From Cymodocea nodosa (taxonomy: Eukaryota; Streptophyta; Magnoliopsida; Alismatales; Cymodoceaceae), in contig CM072339.1 of the NCBI GenBank assembly GCA_036874045.1, forward strand, positions 1,557,501 through 1,621,500: a stretch of 64,000 nt of DNA. The letters are read 5' to 3'. Within the stretch, counting starts at the first letter, position 1; every line of letters starts with the position of its first letter. Positions 34,149 through 47,405 of this stretch are shown piece by piece. Both the position numbers and the translations under genes were made by a program. Below the pieces are notes generated by a model. The model had not been told where the DNA came from and did no database searches. It saw nothing but the letters and a program-made list of their open reading frames with translations.

Positions 34149-37100
34149 GCTTTGTCGTTGGGCGGCAGATAAATCCTTCGGAGCTAATTAATAACAACGA
34201 TATTTTATGCTGTGGTAGTGGTTTCACCTTCGTCAATATTAAATCCTATTAATATTTATCAATATTATCGTCGTCTTTTGTCAATTATTCTGTCGTAGTT
34301 CGTTAGAACATTAGATAATACAGTGTTAGATAGATATCAGATGATAAAATCTGCGCGCGCGCCCTATGTTTTCCTTTGCTTTCATGTTCTCTCTCTCTGT
34401 CTCTCTCTCTCTCTCTATCTATATATATGTATATTAGTACGAGCAGTATTTTTTGTTTCATTTTAATCTTAAGATTTTCATCTCTTACTTGATCTTAAAG
34501 TAAGGAGAAGATCAATTACGCTATCTGCACATTTTTCATGTATTCTAGATATATTTTCATGCAGTCGAGCTAACCATCTATCTCTGGTTGATCAATCATC
34601 TCCGTGAGTAATTATTAATTCTTGTTGTCTGACGTTTATACTTACGAGGTCTTGATTTATGTAAACATTATTTCTTTCTCTTCCAAGCCTTTAATATCAA
34701 GCAGCTGATCTACCACCTAACGTAGCTTTTTCGATTTGGTTTGACAAACATAATACTTTCCTTCCGTAAAGTATTTTATAGATTTCAAATCTTGATTTTC
34801 AAAAAAATTTTAATTTGAATAGTGGAAGACACCTTAAATTATTTTGATATATGATCTTATGTTGTGTCGACACACACAATACTGGTAAACTTCTTTCTTT
34901 CTCTGAAAACTGCTTACCAAATTCATTGCAGGATTAAAAGGAGGAAGATGCGTGGATCGACTGCAGGCGAGCAAATTTATGAACGATTTGTACTTGGAAT
35001 TAAGCGGGCAAGATCCAAGAAGTGAAAGAAAAAAAGCACCATGTGTTTCGCAGATGTGTGGATTTAGCTCTCCGCTTGAATATCTTTGAGGAGGAATAAA
35101 GGGCGGGCTTCTTCTAAACCGCATCTGCTCGATTTCCTGTTTAATAGTTGATAATTATCTTCTATAACATCTGCGAAAATTAACTAATGCCCTTATAATA
35201 CCATGAATTCGAATATTCTTAGCTTCGAAGAACATGTACCATCAAACTATTCTTAGTTTTGAAGAGCATGTACTGTCTATATTGTTTAATGCTATTTTAT
35301 AAATGTTTTTTGAAAGATTGAGATTATGATTGGTTATTTTCGATGTGAATGACAAATTACTTGCACCACCGTCGAGTTGGGATCTGTTTTACAACACCGA
35401 TGTGTTAAAAGAAATTGGTCCCGAACAAAATCCATGCGTTCAATAGATTTGCCAACGGCCAACTCCATCCCAACATACAACCATTCTAGATCTCTGGTAT
35501 AAACTCGATTGGGATTGTTCCTCTCTTTTATATTCTCTTCTTAATCTGAAGTGGTCGTATGGGTAGAAATAGAGAGCAATTTTTTTCTCTGAGAGCAGGA
35601 AAGATGGGTAGATAATTAATTACAATTAAGGTACTGTAATAATTAATGACATTGCAAAAGGAATTTTTTTTCCCTTAAGATAACTTGGAGGGTCTGTTTA
35701 TTATACCTAGAAAAGAGGTGGTGGGGGGGGAATTGAGTAAAATATAGAAAATGATAAAAATTGATTTCAATTTCATTGTCTTTCTCGTAAATGATAGAAA
35801 TTGAATTTTGAGTATTTATGCATGTGGCAGAATATCATTTAATTTAATCTTTAAATCACTTAAACCACCTATTTATATTGCTTGAATCACCTAATTAAAT
35901 TATTCACGTTATTTAACTTAATCTCCTAATTCACTTATTTTTAATCCTGAATCAAATCTTTAATCACTCGGTCTAGCCACGCAATTCGATCGGACTGAAA
36001 CCTTGGCATCTGATTCGTTCGAACGTACTAAACCCTTAGATGCTCGATTCGCCCATATCAAACCCTCCGGAGCCTGATTTGCCCCTCAATGTATAAATCC
36101 CTAGTGCACTTCCTTCCCCCTCTTTAGCATCCTACCCAAAGCTTGCTAAACAAGCTTGCTGGAGATGAACATCATCTCACAGGAGAGTGGGCGAGCTTTG
36201 GATGGTTGAGGGAGTGTTACGAGAAGGGCGCCAATTGCTTGTGGGCACATTGGAGGCAAAGGGGTTGGGGCAAGGAGGACAAAAGTTAGACAACTGTGTG
36301 TGGGCATGTTAGAGGAAGAGAGGCTGTTATAAGAATGAAAATTTTTTCTTCATTTTTTGGATACATAAATATCAGGAAAATATGAAAATTTATTTTCAAA
36401 TATTCTTTTTCTTTATTTTCTAAATGCATAAACAGAAATATAAATGATGGTATGTTTGCCTTCTCTAAAGGTATAAAGAAATGAGTTGTACCTAACCAAA
36501 TGAATCATAACGGTAGGTTTAAAATGTTATTGTTATTGATACTAGTAAGGTTATTTGATGTTATCATTTAACTACCAATATTTCATAAAGGTATGAGAGA
36601 TCAATAACTAGATATTCAAGTAAAAACCCACGCCCTTTGTTTTTCTTTATGGTAATATTTTCTTGCTTGAACTCAAACTTAAAATCTCATCCACAGAGTA
36701 GATGACCAATTGTACAAGTATCACCTATTGTCCTCATGCCGCTCCCTTCACCTTTGTTGCAGTAGTATTTTTTTTATTTACATTTGAACCTAAAGCATCA
36801 TCTCTTTCAAGGAAATAGAAGCCCAATTACATTATTTTTTGGCTCCTCTTTCTAAGCTCCGATCGAGGAAGTAAAGCCACATCTTCCTTCTTTAATGTAT
36901 CTAGCTAGAAAGTATCCTCTTTAATTGAGGCACTATCACTTTCCGCTCTCCATCCTCAAGAGACAGTAGGGATCCTCCATGTGATCATGTTTGCTCTTCG
37001 CTTAAGCCAAAATGAGAGTATGATTGAACCATCAACGGTTGAGCACCTTCCTTTTTCAATGAATATTTGAGAAAGAAAGTGATAACGTTTATAATTAACT

Positions 37101-37889
37101 TGGCATCATCATTCACCACTAGAAAAAGCGAGATGAGAGAGGGGGAATAACCTGGTTTCGATCACAATGAGAAAGAATAACACTAGCTTTTGTATAAATA
37201 ACAGTGTAAGATTAAAAAGAAAGCCTGATTAAAAGGAAAAGAAAGGAAACCCAACAGTTGATCGTTCTTTTCGCCGATGCTTGTGCGCTTTCAGAAAACA
37301 AAAAACATTTCTGGAGGCTGAAAGGAAACTTTTCAAACCTTTCCAGTGAAAATTCCCATCCCTCTCCTCAGAGTACGTAGTTTCTTCCGATAACCATCAT
37401 GTATTTATAATTATCTAACTATAATCTCTACGGTTACTTCTAATCTACTAGTTTTTACAAGAAAATCACAGTACCCATGGAAACCTTGGCTACGAGTGCC
37501 TTGGTCAACATTGTCCCGGTATTATTATTATTTTTCCCCGCGCAAATGACCGACAGGCGATTCTCGGAGCCAGGCAGAATAATGGGTACCGAAGCCTGGA
37601 AACTCCGGAAGCCTTACAGTTGTCATAAATGGTGTGTTTGGAGCATGCGACGGCCTCCCACGTTGAGTTCCTTCTTGGGTCTGTTCTGCTCATCAACTGT
37701 TACGCTGTCCAACACCTCCCCAACCACCGCTATCTCCCATCTCCCAGCTTTAATGGGTCACCTTATTTGGTTGCAGGCCTTTAATGTATGGATGGTATTT
37801 TGAGACAATTAACCAATACATACAATGCGGGACCATCCACTTATTTAAGCACCTACACATGCATTTGTGTGTGCGTTGAAGGTTCGGAG
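34149..37889. other. Intergenic region between MIR156 and the GDSL gene
   Basis: Contains a (TC)n run at 34388-34417 and AT-rich DNA. At 36640-36760 is a segment resembling the tail of a tRNA-derived SINE on the minus strand, too weak to call. A 108-codon plus frame at 37477-37803 lies in the probable GDSL promoter and has no family match. TATTTAA at 37842-37848 may be the GDSL TATA box, though it would leave a very short 5' UTR. Confidence 0.5.
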
Positions 37890-38524
37890 ATGAGACACCT
37901 CATGGCAGCCAAGTTGGGTACGTCGACGGTGCTGGCGATCCTCGTCGCGTGCCACACTTTCGGGTTTGCGACCGCCCAGGGTTCCAATCAGCTCGTACCG
38001 GCCATCATAACGTTCGGCGACTCCACGGTGGACGTCGGCAACAACGACTACCTCAAGACCCTGTTCAGAGCGGATTACCCGCCTTATGGCCGTGACTTCC
38101 CTACCAAGCAAGCCACCGGAAGGTTCTGCAACGGCAAACTCGCTACCGACATCACCGGTTCGTGACACCTGATCCAACCAAGCCATTCTCTATATATATG
38201 TATATATAGATAGATAGATGTATGTGGTTGTTTTGGATTTTTTTAATCATAAAATTAATTACGCGCGTAATCAATGGGGAATGCTTGTTATAGCGGAGAC
38301 CCTTGGTTTTTCCAAGTTCCCACCGGCTTATCTGAACCCCGATGCCACCGGCAAGAACCTCCTCATCGGTGCCAACTTCGCGTCTGCCGGGTCGGGCTAC
38401 GACGACCTCACGGCCGAATTGTCTGTAAGTTATTTAATTTGCATGCACCATTGTTAATCCATCTACAGTCTCAGTGCTGCCATATATATGTATATATCGA
38501 TCACATGTCAATCATGAAAATATG

Positions 38525-38557
<33 letters not shown>

Positions 38558-39853
38558 ATGTATATGTTTCGGCATGACGGATCGAGAAGCACGTAATACC
38601 GTTGTCACTACAACTGGAGTACTTCAAGAAATACCAGTCGGATCTGGCGAAGGTGGCGGGGAGGAAGAAGGCGGCGTCCATATTGCAGGGTGCGCTTTAC
38701 ATCATCAGCTTTGGGAGCAGTGACTTCTTGCAGAACTACTATGTCAACCCGTTCCTCAACAAGAAGTACACTCCCGCTCAGTACTCTTCCTACCTCGTCC
38801 GAATCTTCAGCAACCTCGTCGAGGTCAGTACGGTGTCCATTTAACTAATCAAGTTGGGGTACACATCTTCGGGGTTTATATGGCACAGTATATTGATGGA
38901 CCATGAAAATTACAAGCATAATTGAATGTGCCACTATAATTGAGTTAGGCTTTAGTACTGTACATGCATGTGAAGAGTGCAGTTCAATAATAGAGCTAGA
39001 TACGTTGCAGCTAATGTGCATGGATTGGATGTGAATGTGGTGCTATTAATAACACATGGATGTTACTGTTTTCTTTTGAAATGGAAATAAATTAATGAAT
39101 TACTCGTATCTCTCTTTTAGATTTAAATATAGTGAATTCAAAAACTACTGATGTGATCGATAAAAAGTATATCCAGTTTCCTAAATAACTTTCCAAATAA
39201 GATACACATGTTACAGCTATTATTACCTGAACAACTCATCACCGAGGGAAATCAAATCTCTCTAGTTTTATTTCTAGAAAATCATCGATCAATTAATCCT
39301 CACAAAGTGCAGGATCTTTACGGGATGGGTGCCCGGAGGATCGGGGTGACATCGCTACCGCCTTTGGGATGCGTTCCGGCTGCCATCACCCTGTTCGGCT
39401 ATGGAAGCAACGCCTGCGTCCAGAGGCTCAACGACGACGCCAGGGTATTCAACAAGAAGATCAACGCCTCCGTCACCTCTCTCCCCAAGCATTTCCCCAA
39501 GCTCAAGCTCGCCCTCTTCGACATCTACCAACCTCTCCTTCGCCTCGCCGTCAAGCCCTCCGACGCCGGTACTTACCCACACATGCATATCTGCTAAGCT
39601 ACCTACTTAATTTCCACACGATCGAGATTCCACGTACAACGTACGTTAACTGCCAGGTTTTGCGGAGGCAAGGAGAGGATGTTGTGGAACGGGGACGGTG
39701 GAGACGACGGTGCTGCTCTGCAACCCCAAGTCACCCGGGACGTGTGCCAACGCCACGGAATACGTGTTCTGGGACGCCGTCCACCCGTCGGAGGCGGCCA
39801 ACCAGGTCATCGCCAACTCCCTTGTTCTCGAGGGCATCAATCTCGTAACCTGA
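37890..39853 (+). CDS. GDSL esterase/lipase, 5 exons
   Basis: Exons 37890-38157, 38294-38424, 38590-38823, 39313-39568 and 39657-39853 join in phase to 361 aa, the usual size for plant GDSL enzymes. The acceptor of exon 3 (GAGAAG|CAC) is weak but in phase. Residues 1 to about 30 form a signal peptide (STVLAILVACHTFGFATAQ), so export to the cell wall or apoplast is expected. Block I is ITFGDSTVDVGNND with the nucleophile Ser45. Block III is SFGSSDFLQNYY, in which the usual N of G-x-N-D is Ser, as in many plant members. The catalytic pair is Asp336 and His339 in WDAVHPSE. The GARRIGVTSLPPLGC segment is the family's block II to III core. It should hydrolyse ester bonds of lipids or acylated wall components. 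The substrate cannot be read from sequence. Confidence 0.93.
38525..38558. repeat. (TA)n(TG)n microsatellite in GDSL intron 2
   Basis: A compound simple repeat, TA units followed by TG units, lies about 30 bp before exon 3. It replaces most of the usual pyrimidine tract. Confidence 0.85.
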
Positions 39854-41520
39854 TCCTTGCATCGGAGAACGGAGGGCTTCAGCCTGCGCACCACGAAGCC
39901 CTGAGTGGTTAATTAATTTGATCAGTTGGACTGGGGGGATGCTGTGCCTGTCATTAATTACCGCTTGTTTAAATAATCTGTATGTGTTGTGGAAAAGATC
40001 GAGGCTTGGTTAATCCAGATTTATAAATAATCTGGTTGTTGATTGTTTACATCTCTGGCGGTCTGTGCCGGGACTTTATGAGCCGATATAGATATTGGAA
40101 AAATCATCAACGTCATCATCATAATTAAGGTGTGCAAAGTCATAATTACAAGAATTTTTTTTACAAAAGAAATCGAAGACGTGGAATCCTAGGCCGAGGT
40201 CTGAGTCCAACCCATGCCTTGGTTCGGCCCAACCCAACTTAGAAAATAGTTACGGATGGACCCAATTCGTTTAATAAATGGACCTTGAAATGGAGATCCG
40301 AATCTGTCGCATCATAAAACCGTTGAAGTCTAAACCGAAATTTAACTAGTTTAGGTTGCTCATTCATGGTTTTGACAGATTTGAATTTAACAGGTAAAAA
40401 AGACAAATATCATCTACAGGTAAATGAGTAAATCTACTCGCTAACCAAAAATAAATCAGTAAATATACAATAAGATAAAAAAAAACTTATATCAGTATCT
40501 TTGATGCACAAGCGGGTCATGCCACGCGCTGCCAAAACCAGCAACGATATAAAAAGGCATGCGCGTTTCCAGACACGTGCATGCATGGCTTTTTCCTCGC
40601 CGACGAAGTCATACTTTTCATAAAATTTGAATAAAATATCTTACTTGTTCATAAAATACCTTACTATATCCGTACATGTATCATATGTATAGAGATATAT
40701 ATATGATATATCTCCTTATCTTATGGTTGCCGGTCAAAACCTTGTCCCCGGCACTGTTTGGTGCAGATCACCAGCTCAATATTTGTATAAAAATTGATCA
40801 AAATCGCAAGCCGCTACGTCATCCGTGAATCAGGCGTATTATTATTATTATTTATAAAGTTTGGGTTAAAAACTGGGAAATATCTATAGTTTAAAAGTTA
40901 AAATAATGCCATGCGTCGGCACTAACATTGATGGAGCTGTAATTTACTGTTTAAAGTTATTTCCAAAAGAAATATTCAAATTCCTATACTTTTTTCGAAA
41001 AATAAGAACAACACCTACCTGGAATTATTTTTCCCGATACACAATTTTCTATGATAAAATCAACACTCAATTCGATTTAAATTTGATAAAAAAATAGATT
41101 AACGATATCGAGAAAGAAAAAAAACAAAAAGCCAACCATTTCCTGGTCGGCCAGCTTTGACTCCAATACTTGCGGAACTGGATTGTCTGAAATCTGTATC
41201 GATCAAAACCAACGATGGAATCCACCGGCCAGAAGCGAAAAACCCACAGGAAAGAACACACCCACAGAAACCCACCCAATGAGAACGGAACATGATGAAC
41301 ATCTCTTGCCCGGCCGCTCCTCTTCTGCGTTTTCTTGATTCCTGACACCAAGATATTAAATGGGCCGCCGTCTGTTCGTGCTCCTCGTGTTCTTTAGCAA
41401 ATGGTTTTGCAGATCTGCTTGTTTGCTTGCTTGCCTACTCGATTATATTATTTTATGTATCCATGAAAGTCTTCTACAACTGGACGAGAGCAAAGGGAAT
41501 ATTTGTTGGTTCGTGTTTAA
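39854..41520. other. Intergenic region, GDSL 3' flank and CHUP1-like promoter
   Basis: No gene supported. A 94-codon minus frame at 41067-41351 has no family resemblance and lies in the probable promoter of the plus-strand gene that follows. Confidence 0.5.
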
Positions 41521-41559
41521 ATGGAGAGAAGAAGTGGAAGAGGAGTTAGAGGGGGATGA
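41521..41559 (+). other. uORF overlapping the CHUP1-like start codon
   Basis: ATG at 41521 opens a 12-codon frame, MERRSGRGVRGG, whose TGA (41557-41559) overlaps the main ATG (41556-41558) as ATGA. If both lie in the mRNA, ribosomes finishing the uORF end exactly on the main start, a layout that can allow re-initiation by back-shifting or can reduce main-frame translation. Confidence 0.5.
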
Positions 41560-44482
41560 AGCTGAAGTCGTTGGTGCTGATGGCTGGTGGGATGGCCGTG
41601 GCTCTCTCTATGGCTGGGTACTACGTCTCCAAACTCCGGTCGTGGCAGTCCATCTACGCCACCGTCAGTCCCCACCGCCGCCCTCTTCCATCTTCCTCAG
41701 GTTCGATTGTCCGTTGCAGCTTATTATTCTTTTTGTGCCCGACAAGACTCTTTCTTCCTTTGGCGCTAGCGTAAAAGCAAGCGCTTTTGTTCTGTGCATC
41801 AACTGTTTGTTGGTTTGCAGACGCGGGAATGGCTGGAGGGGATAGGGTGACGGGCGGCGGTGGACTCCAAGTCTTGAGACATGTATGTTTTCGAATGCGT
41901 ACTTCTTAGATCGTCCATGCCAGAGGTGCATCCTAATGTCAACATGTTTCTTGTTCTGATTTCTCTGCGTAGGATGGGACGTCGCCAAATTTCACAAGCG
42001 CGCTCATCACTTCCTCCGTTGTTGGAGTTCCCCCGAGATTCGTTGTTCCACATGAAAAGGAATACAGCTTGCCAGGCTTCGTCGAGCTTGGGTTCACAGG
42101 AGAAGAACTTGACACACCAAAGGGTTCTTCGGCTATGGAGAAAGAGATTGCTGACGTGAAGAATGTGATGGTCAAGCTCAGAAACTCTCTCAGTGCACTG
42201 CAAGAGAGGGAGGAAAAGCTTGAGCTTGATGGCCTCAAAGACCCAGAAGCGGTTTTGACTTTGAGGGAGCTGAAGGATGGTATAAAGATCACAGATACGG
42301 ACGTTTTAGATATGAAGGAAGAGATAGCGGAGCTGAGGGGTGTTGTCCAGGCACTTCATGATGGGGGGAAACAAGTTGAGTTTGATGATCTCAAGGATCA
42401 AGAAGCAGCTTCGGCTTTGAGGGGTATCAAGAACGCTATGGAGATTGCAAATATGGAGGCAATAGGAATGAAGCAAGAGATTGCTGAGATCAAAATTTAT
42501 GTTCAGGCGTTGCAGGAGGGAAACCATAACACGGAGTATGATTATGGCTTCAAGGACCAGGTGGCTGTTATGAAGGAGCTAGAGCACAACATGAAGATCA
42601 CTTATGTGGAGGTATTGAACATGAAGCAGGAGATGCAGGAGAAGCTTGAGATCGGTGGTTATAAAGAGCAAGAAGCAGTTGAAAGGGAGCTTGGTAACAA
42701 TACCAAGATTGATGACATGAAGCAAGATATTAACAAGCTCAGAAATATCGTCCAAACATTGCAAGAGACGGAGAGGAATCTTGACATGAATAGATTTAAG
42801 GAGCAGGAGACGATTATAAGGGAGGTTGAGAACCGTGTGAAAGACTCTGGTATTGAAGTTTTGGACTTGAAGCGTGAGTCTGTGGAGCTTAGGAATTCTG
42901 TCCATATCTGTCTGGAAGAGATGAAGAAGCAGCAGCAGCTTGGGCACGATATCCTCAGGGAGCAAGGGGCAATTCTGAAGGAGCTTATAAACCATGCAGA
43001 GGTCGCCGAGTTTGAGGCTTTAGGCATAAAGCAGGAAGTAGCAGAGCTAAAAGATTCAATCCACAAACTACAGGAATTCAACAGGAAGTTTGAGTTTCAA
43101 GTTCTCGAGTCCAACAGCCATAAAGAGCAGGAAGCGATTGCAAGGGAACTCGAGCTTCATCAACAAATTGCTGATTTGGAGGATCAGTTTTTCAGGGAGA
43201 TGGAATCGGTGAAAAGTTACAACAAGCTTTTTGAGGCACAGCTCTCCTCCCACTCTAAGATGACAAGCGAGCTTGATACTGCAAGGGAGAAAGTCAGAAC
43301 TCTCAAGAGGAGGCTACGGTCTAATTCCTTGCAAGCAAAGGAGAAGATCGCTGCCCTTCGGAAGAAGACTGTGAAATTACAGAATGACAAAGGTGCAATG
43401 ATGAAACGAGTTCAGGACGTTGAGGGGGATCTCAGTAGGCTAAAGGATGTTGAAGATGAAGCTGCACAGCTCAGAAGTGAAAACTCAATACTGGCACAGC
43501 AAAATTTTGATCTATCCAAGAAGTTAGAATCTGCTGAGATTCTTCTCTCCACGAATTCAGTGAATCAAGAGGTACACTAACAAATATGGGCCATCTGCAT
43601 GTCTTGCTATGCGATGTCCAAGTGAATGTCTTTTTGGCTAATATAGCTACTCACTTCTTGCAGGGTAACGATGCAGTGGAGGAAGTAAATCACCTGAGGC
43701 AAACAAATAAAGAATTGCAGATGAAAATTGATCAACTGCAAACCGATCAATGCTCTGAGCTTCAGCAACAAGTCTATCTAAGATGGATCAATGCCTGCTT
43801 GAGGTACGAGCTGCGGAACCATCAGCCACCTCCAGGGAAACTGGTCGCAAAGGATTTGAACTATGGTTCTAGCCCAAGATCTGCAGAGAAGGCCAAGGAG
43901 CTGATCTTTGAGTACGCCTACTCAGACAACGATGAAGAGAGTTTGACAGACATGGACTTGGAAAATTGGTTTTCTTCACAGTCATCTTCGCAGGTAGAGA
44001 TTGAGATCGAAGAGCCAAACGACGATGTCATCTCGACCATAAGGGACGATAAACGTCCTTCTGGCGGCAAGCCGAAGTTCTTGAGCAAACTCAAGAAGTT
44101 GGTCCAAAAGAAAGATGGCAAGAAAGAGAGCAAGAGGAGGTCGTTGATGCAAGCAACACCAACAAGACCATCCTGCCATTCAACAAGAAAGTCCATCAAC
44201 TCCTGCTTGCCCATCGACACTGCCCAAGGCAGACGGTCAACCGATTCAAGGATCGACAGTCTGCTACACAGCGACATGTGTGCTTCAGAAGCAGCAAAGA
44301 TAATCATCGGAGGTGGGCGGTGCAAAAGTGACTTGGGTGGATGCAATAGGTTCGTCAGAAATGAAGCAACTTGGAATGGTGGTTCACCTAGAGTTCCACT
44401 GTTTTGCCATGGAAGAGAGGAAACTCCCGAGAAGACACAGCTTAAGAAGTATGCCATTGCCTTGAAGACCTCGACCTGGTAG
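41556..44482 (+). CDS. CHUP1/AR791-like actin-associated coiled-coil protein, 4 exons
   Basis: Exons 41556-41700, 41821-41882, 41973-43571 and 43664-44482 join to 874 aa. The N-terminus has a membrane segment (LVLMAGGMAVALSMAGYYV, about residues 7-25), matching the N-terminal anchor of the At1g52080 (AR791) group. Most of the protein is coiled coil. Between about 155 and 475 it is built of roughly seven diverged repeats of 45-52 residues. The conserved C-terminal core of the CHUP1 family is seen as VYLRWINACLRYELRNHQ (about 639-656) followed by PRSAEKAKELIFEYAYS. The end is basic and Ser-rich. CHUP1 itself links chloroplasts to actin at the outer envelope. AR791-like proteins are described as actin-binding relatives. 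The organelle this protein binds is not evident. It is longer than the Arabidopsis relative because of the repeats. Confidence 0.88.
42225..43195 (+). repeat. Coding repeats in the CHUP1-like coiled coil
   Basis: About seven diverged units of 135-156 bp lie in frame. Each pairs a K-D/E-Q-E-A-x-x-x-x-E-L start with M-K-Q-E-I-A-E-L and then V-Q-A-L-Q-E. The unit length is a multiple of three in every copy. Divergence is high at DNA level, so the expansion is old. Confidence 0.7.
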
Positions 44483-45829
44483 CATATATATTTTTGTAAA
44501 TACCAAGCACACTTCGGAACATCTTACTTCTGATTCTGGACTGCAATAACTTGTGAATCTTTTTTGAGTTTGGATTGATCTTTTACGAACATGAAGGGAG
44601 CTTTATTAATGATATCGATTTGGAAAAAGTAGATACTCATTGATTCGGCTAAGATTCCATTAAAGTCTATCAAGCATCATCCGACACACAAAAGCTAAAA
44701 AAAAAAATATTTAATTTTCTTTTTCCACTTTTAATGAGACAATTTCAATATTCCCTTTCATTCCTATTTTTTTTTTTTTTTTTGTTAAATCTCACACGCA
44801 TCCTTAGTTTTAGTTCAGATGAATATGTGAGAATTTAGGCCCAAAACTTGTATTTCGTAGACATAAGAGAAATTTAACTTAAAATCAATTAATTATAAAT
44901 AAAAAGGTATCTTTGCTATAATCAATTATTTTTTTAGTGACAACATTTCTTTTCAAAACGTAGACTTTTTTTTTTAAGCGTCTTCTTCAGACGTCTCACA
45001 GTTGATGGAGCCTTTTTAGATTCAGTTCTTTACCTTAAAAAATGAATAAAAAACGTTGGCATTATTAAAAGAAGCGAAATACATATCTAACAACCACTGG
45101 CCATGGTCTTATTAGAGTCAACTATAAGATTCTTTTTTTTTTTATAAACAAAATATCTCATATAAATAAAATACTCTCTCCCAATTTCTTTTCCATTTTT
45201 GTCACCTTTCATTCCTTATCACTTTTCTCCAATTCTCTCTTAAAGGTGCTTGTGTCATTTGAAAAATTCAAAAAAGAAATTTGAAAAGTAAATAAGGGTA
45301 TTTATGTAGATGAAAAGTTCAAAAGTAATTCTGAACTTTCTTTAGTATAAATATTAAGATTTTTTTGAACTTTTTCTCTCTTCATTTGAAAACTTTAAAA
45401 AAGTAATATGATTTTCAATAAATAAAAATAAAACTTAATATTGATAGTTTATGCACTTGTATTTAATTCATATACTTCTAATTTATGCATTTTTATTAAT
45501 ATTAATATTTAATATTATATTTTATGTTATTATTAAATATTATTGATAATAATATTTAATTTTAAAAATAAAATTTATGATTCATTTTTATTTTAAATTA
45601 CCAACTATTCATGCACAAACATCTTTTTTTTCTTGATTTTATATACTTTTCATTTAGTAACTTTCTTAACTTTTTGTTGTGCATAAATAAGCCCTTATTC
45701 TCTTTTTATTCTTTTACCTTTATACTTAATATTAGGTATAGTGTTTTTACTATTAATATATTTATATTTTGATGATTGAAAAAATGATATATACTTCAAT
45801 TATGTAAAATGATGAACTTCAACATATTA
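44483..45829. other. Intergenic AT-rich DNA with a possible MITE
   Basis: From about 45236 to 45710 an AT-rich segment ends in GTTGTGCATAAATAAGCCCTTA. Reversed, that is similar in kind to the GGCCTGTTTGTGCAC end near the Harbinger relic at 62181, and the left end has AAGGTGCTTGTGTCATTT. This may be a non-autonomous DNA transposon, but the inverted repeats are weak. Confidence 0.3.
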
Positions 45830-47405
45830 TACAAGTCTATAAGTTTACAAATTGTCGTAAAGTTATATAGTTAATTTTACGGACAATCTTAAATTTATTT
45901 GATTCATAACATTATTTTATAACTCTAGAATTTCTTTAAGTATATAATTTTATGGAGACTCGTAAAGTTATCCTTATAACTTGTAAAGTTATGAAGTTAC
46001 GTATATAAGTTATGAATCTTTGGCTCGTAAAGTTCTAAGTTTAATTTTACGGATTTTTGTAAACTTATGATATATAGAATCTGTAAAGTTATAAGGATAA
46101 CCTCTGTAAAGTTATCTTTTAAGAGATTCATAAATTTATAAGTCTAGTATACATAGTTTGTTAAAGATAAATAATTATGCTTTACATATGTTAGCTTGTA
46201 AGGATTCATAAAGTTATAGGTATAAATTTATGAGTGATTGTAATGTTATCAATTTGATAGATTTATTTAATTGTTATATTTGTATATATTTAATCAAAAT
46301 TTATTACAAGAATATTTATTTTGCAGATGACACATGACACACACGTATTCACACACATTCTATCATATTTCTAACGACTCAATCAAATATTTATAGATGA
46401 CAATCAGAGATAAATTTGATAAAGTCAAAATTAAAGATTGTGGTTTGAAGAAGTCTAGAATTAAACGTATATGTTGAGTAAAACTTAACTCAATGAGGTA
46501 AGTTCGTTGAGTTATAGTTAACTCAACAAGGTTTGTCTGTTGAATTACAGTTAAGTCAATGAGTTAAATTCATTAAGTTAAGTTAACAAAGTAAGTTCAT
46601 TGAGTTATATTAACTCTACGAACCAGTTAGTTTTTCTACTATTTGATTAATGAGTAGTTATAAGAAATTTGAAAAAGAAGGAATATATATGTAAGATCAT
46701 GTGTAATCAGTTAAAGTTACTCATGTAATATAAATAGAGTTAAATTAATGTTAGAAGTGAGTTTCTTTTAACAGTAACTCTAGAGAGAAAATTCTTAGAA
46801 GTCTTGAAGAAAATTGAAGAACAAGAATTAAAAGTTATTTGAAGGAACTCAACAGCAACAAAATTATTTCTTGAAGATTCAAGGATTACGATATCTACGA
46901 GAGGTAAGTTTTTATTATGTTTATGCTTTTATGATTAATTTCTCTTTGCATTACATCGTAAATTGAAAAAGAGAACTTATCCATAAAAGATGTTGTGAAA
47001 TAAACTTTGAAAGATGTTATTTAGAAAAGTTTCGAGTAACTTTACGAAAATTTATAAAGTTGTATAGATAATTATACAAGAATTGGTATAGTTAACATGG
47101 TAAGTGTACAAAGGTTTGTACAATTAAAGGAAGAAATTGATGAAAGATTGGTACTTTGTCAAGTTAATTTTACTTTAAGTAAAACTGTAGTATATTAGGT
47201 TTTGAGTGAACCAAAAAACTTATGAGAATAGTGAATTCTTAAATAATAACTTAAAAAGTAGACATACATTGATTCAGAGGAATCATTATAAATTGTCTAT
47301 GTGATTTAATCTTTATTTTATTTTTACATTAATTAGATTTAAAAAGAGATAAAAAAATAAGAAAATTTGTGACATACTTAATTCACCCTCCCTCCTTTTT
47401 AAGTA
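45830..47405 (+). mobile_element. Possible solo-LTR-like relic of a copia-type element
   Basis: The stretch has the layout of a long plant LTR: a repeat-rich left part with many GTAAAGTTAT and TTAACTCAA motifs, TATAAATAG at 46729-46737, a purine-rich segment after it, and a right end with ACTTAATTCACCCTCCCTCC (about 47376-47397) similar to the ends of some copia LTRs. No internal coding region or second LTR is seen and the boundaries are approximate. It is an old fossil. Confidence 0.33.
46455..46625. repeat. Inverted-repeat cluster of GAGTTAA/TTAACTC motifs
   Basis: Copies of GTTGAGTTA and TTAACTCAA alternate about eight times in 170 bp, so the region can fold into several short hairpins. 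It lies upstream of the TATAAATAG of the LTR-like relic. Confidence 0.6.

Noticed and set aside
37477-37803. 108-codon frame with a hydrophobic N-terminus upstream of the GDSL gene
   Set aside because: No family resemblance, overlapping frames are open on the other strand, and it lies in the likely promoter.
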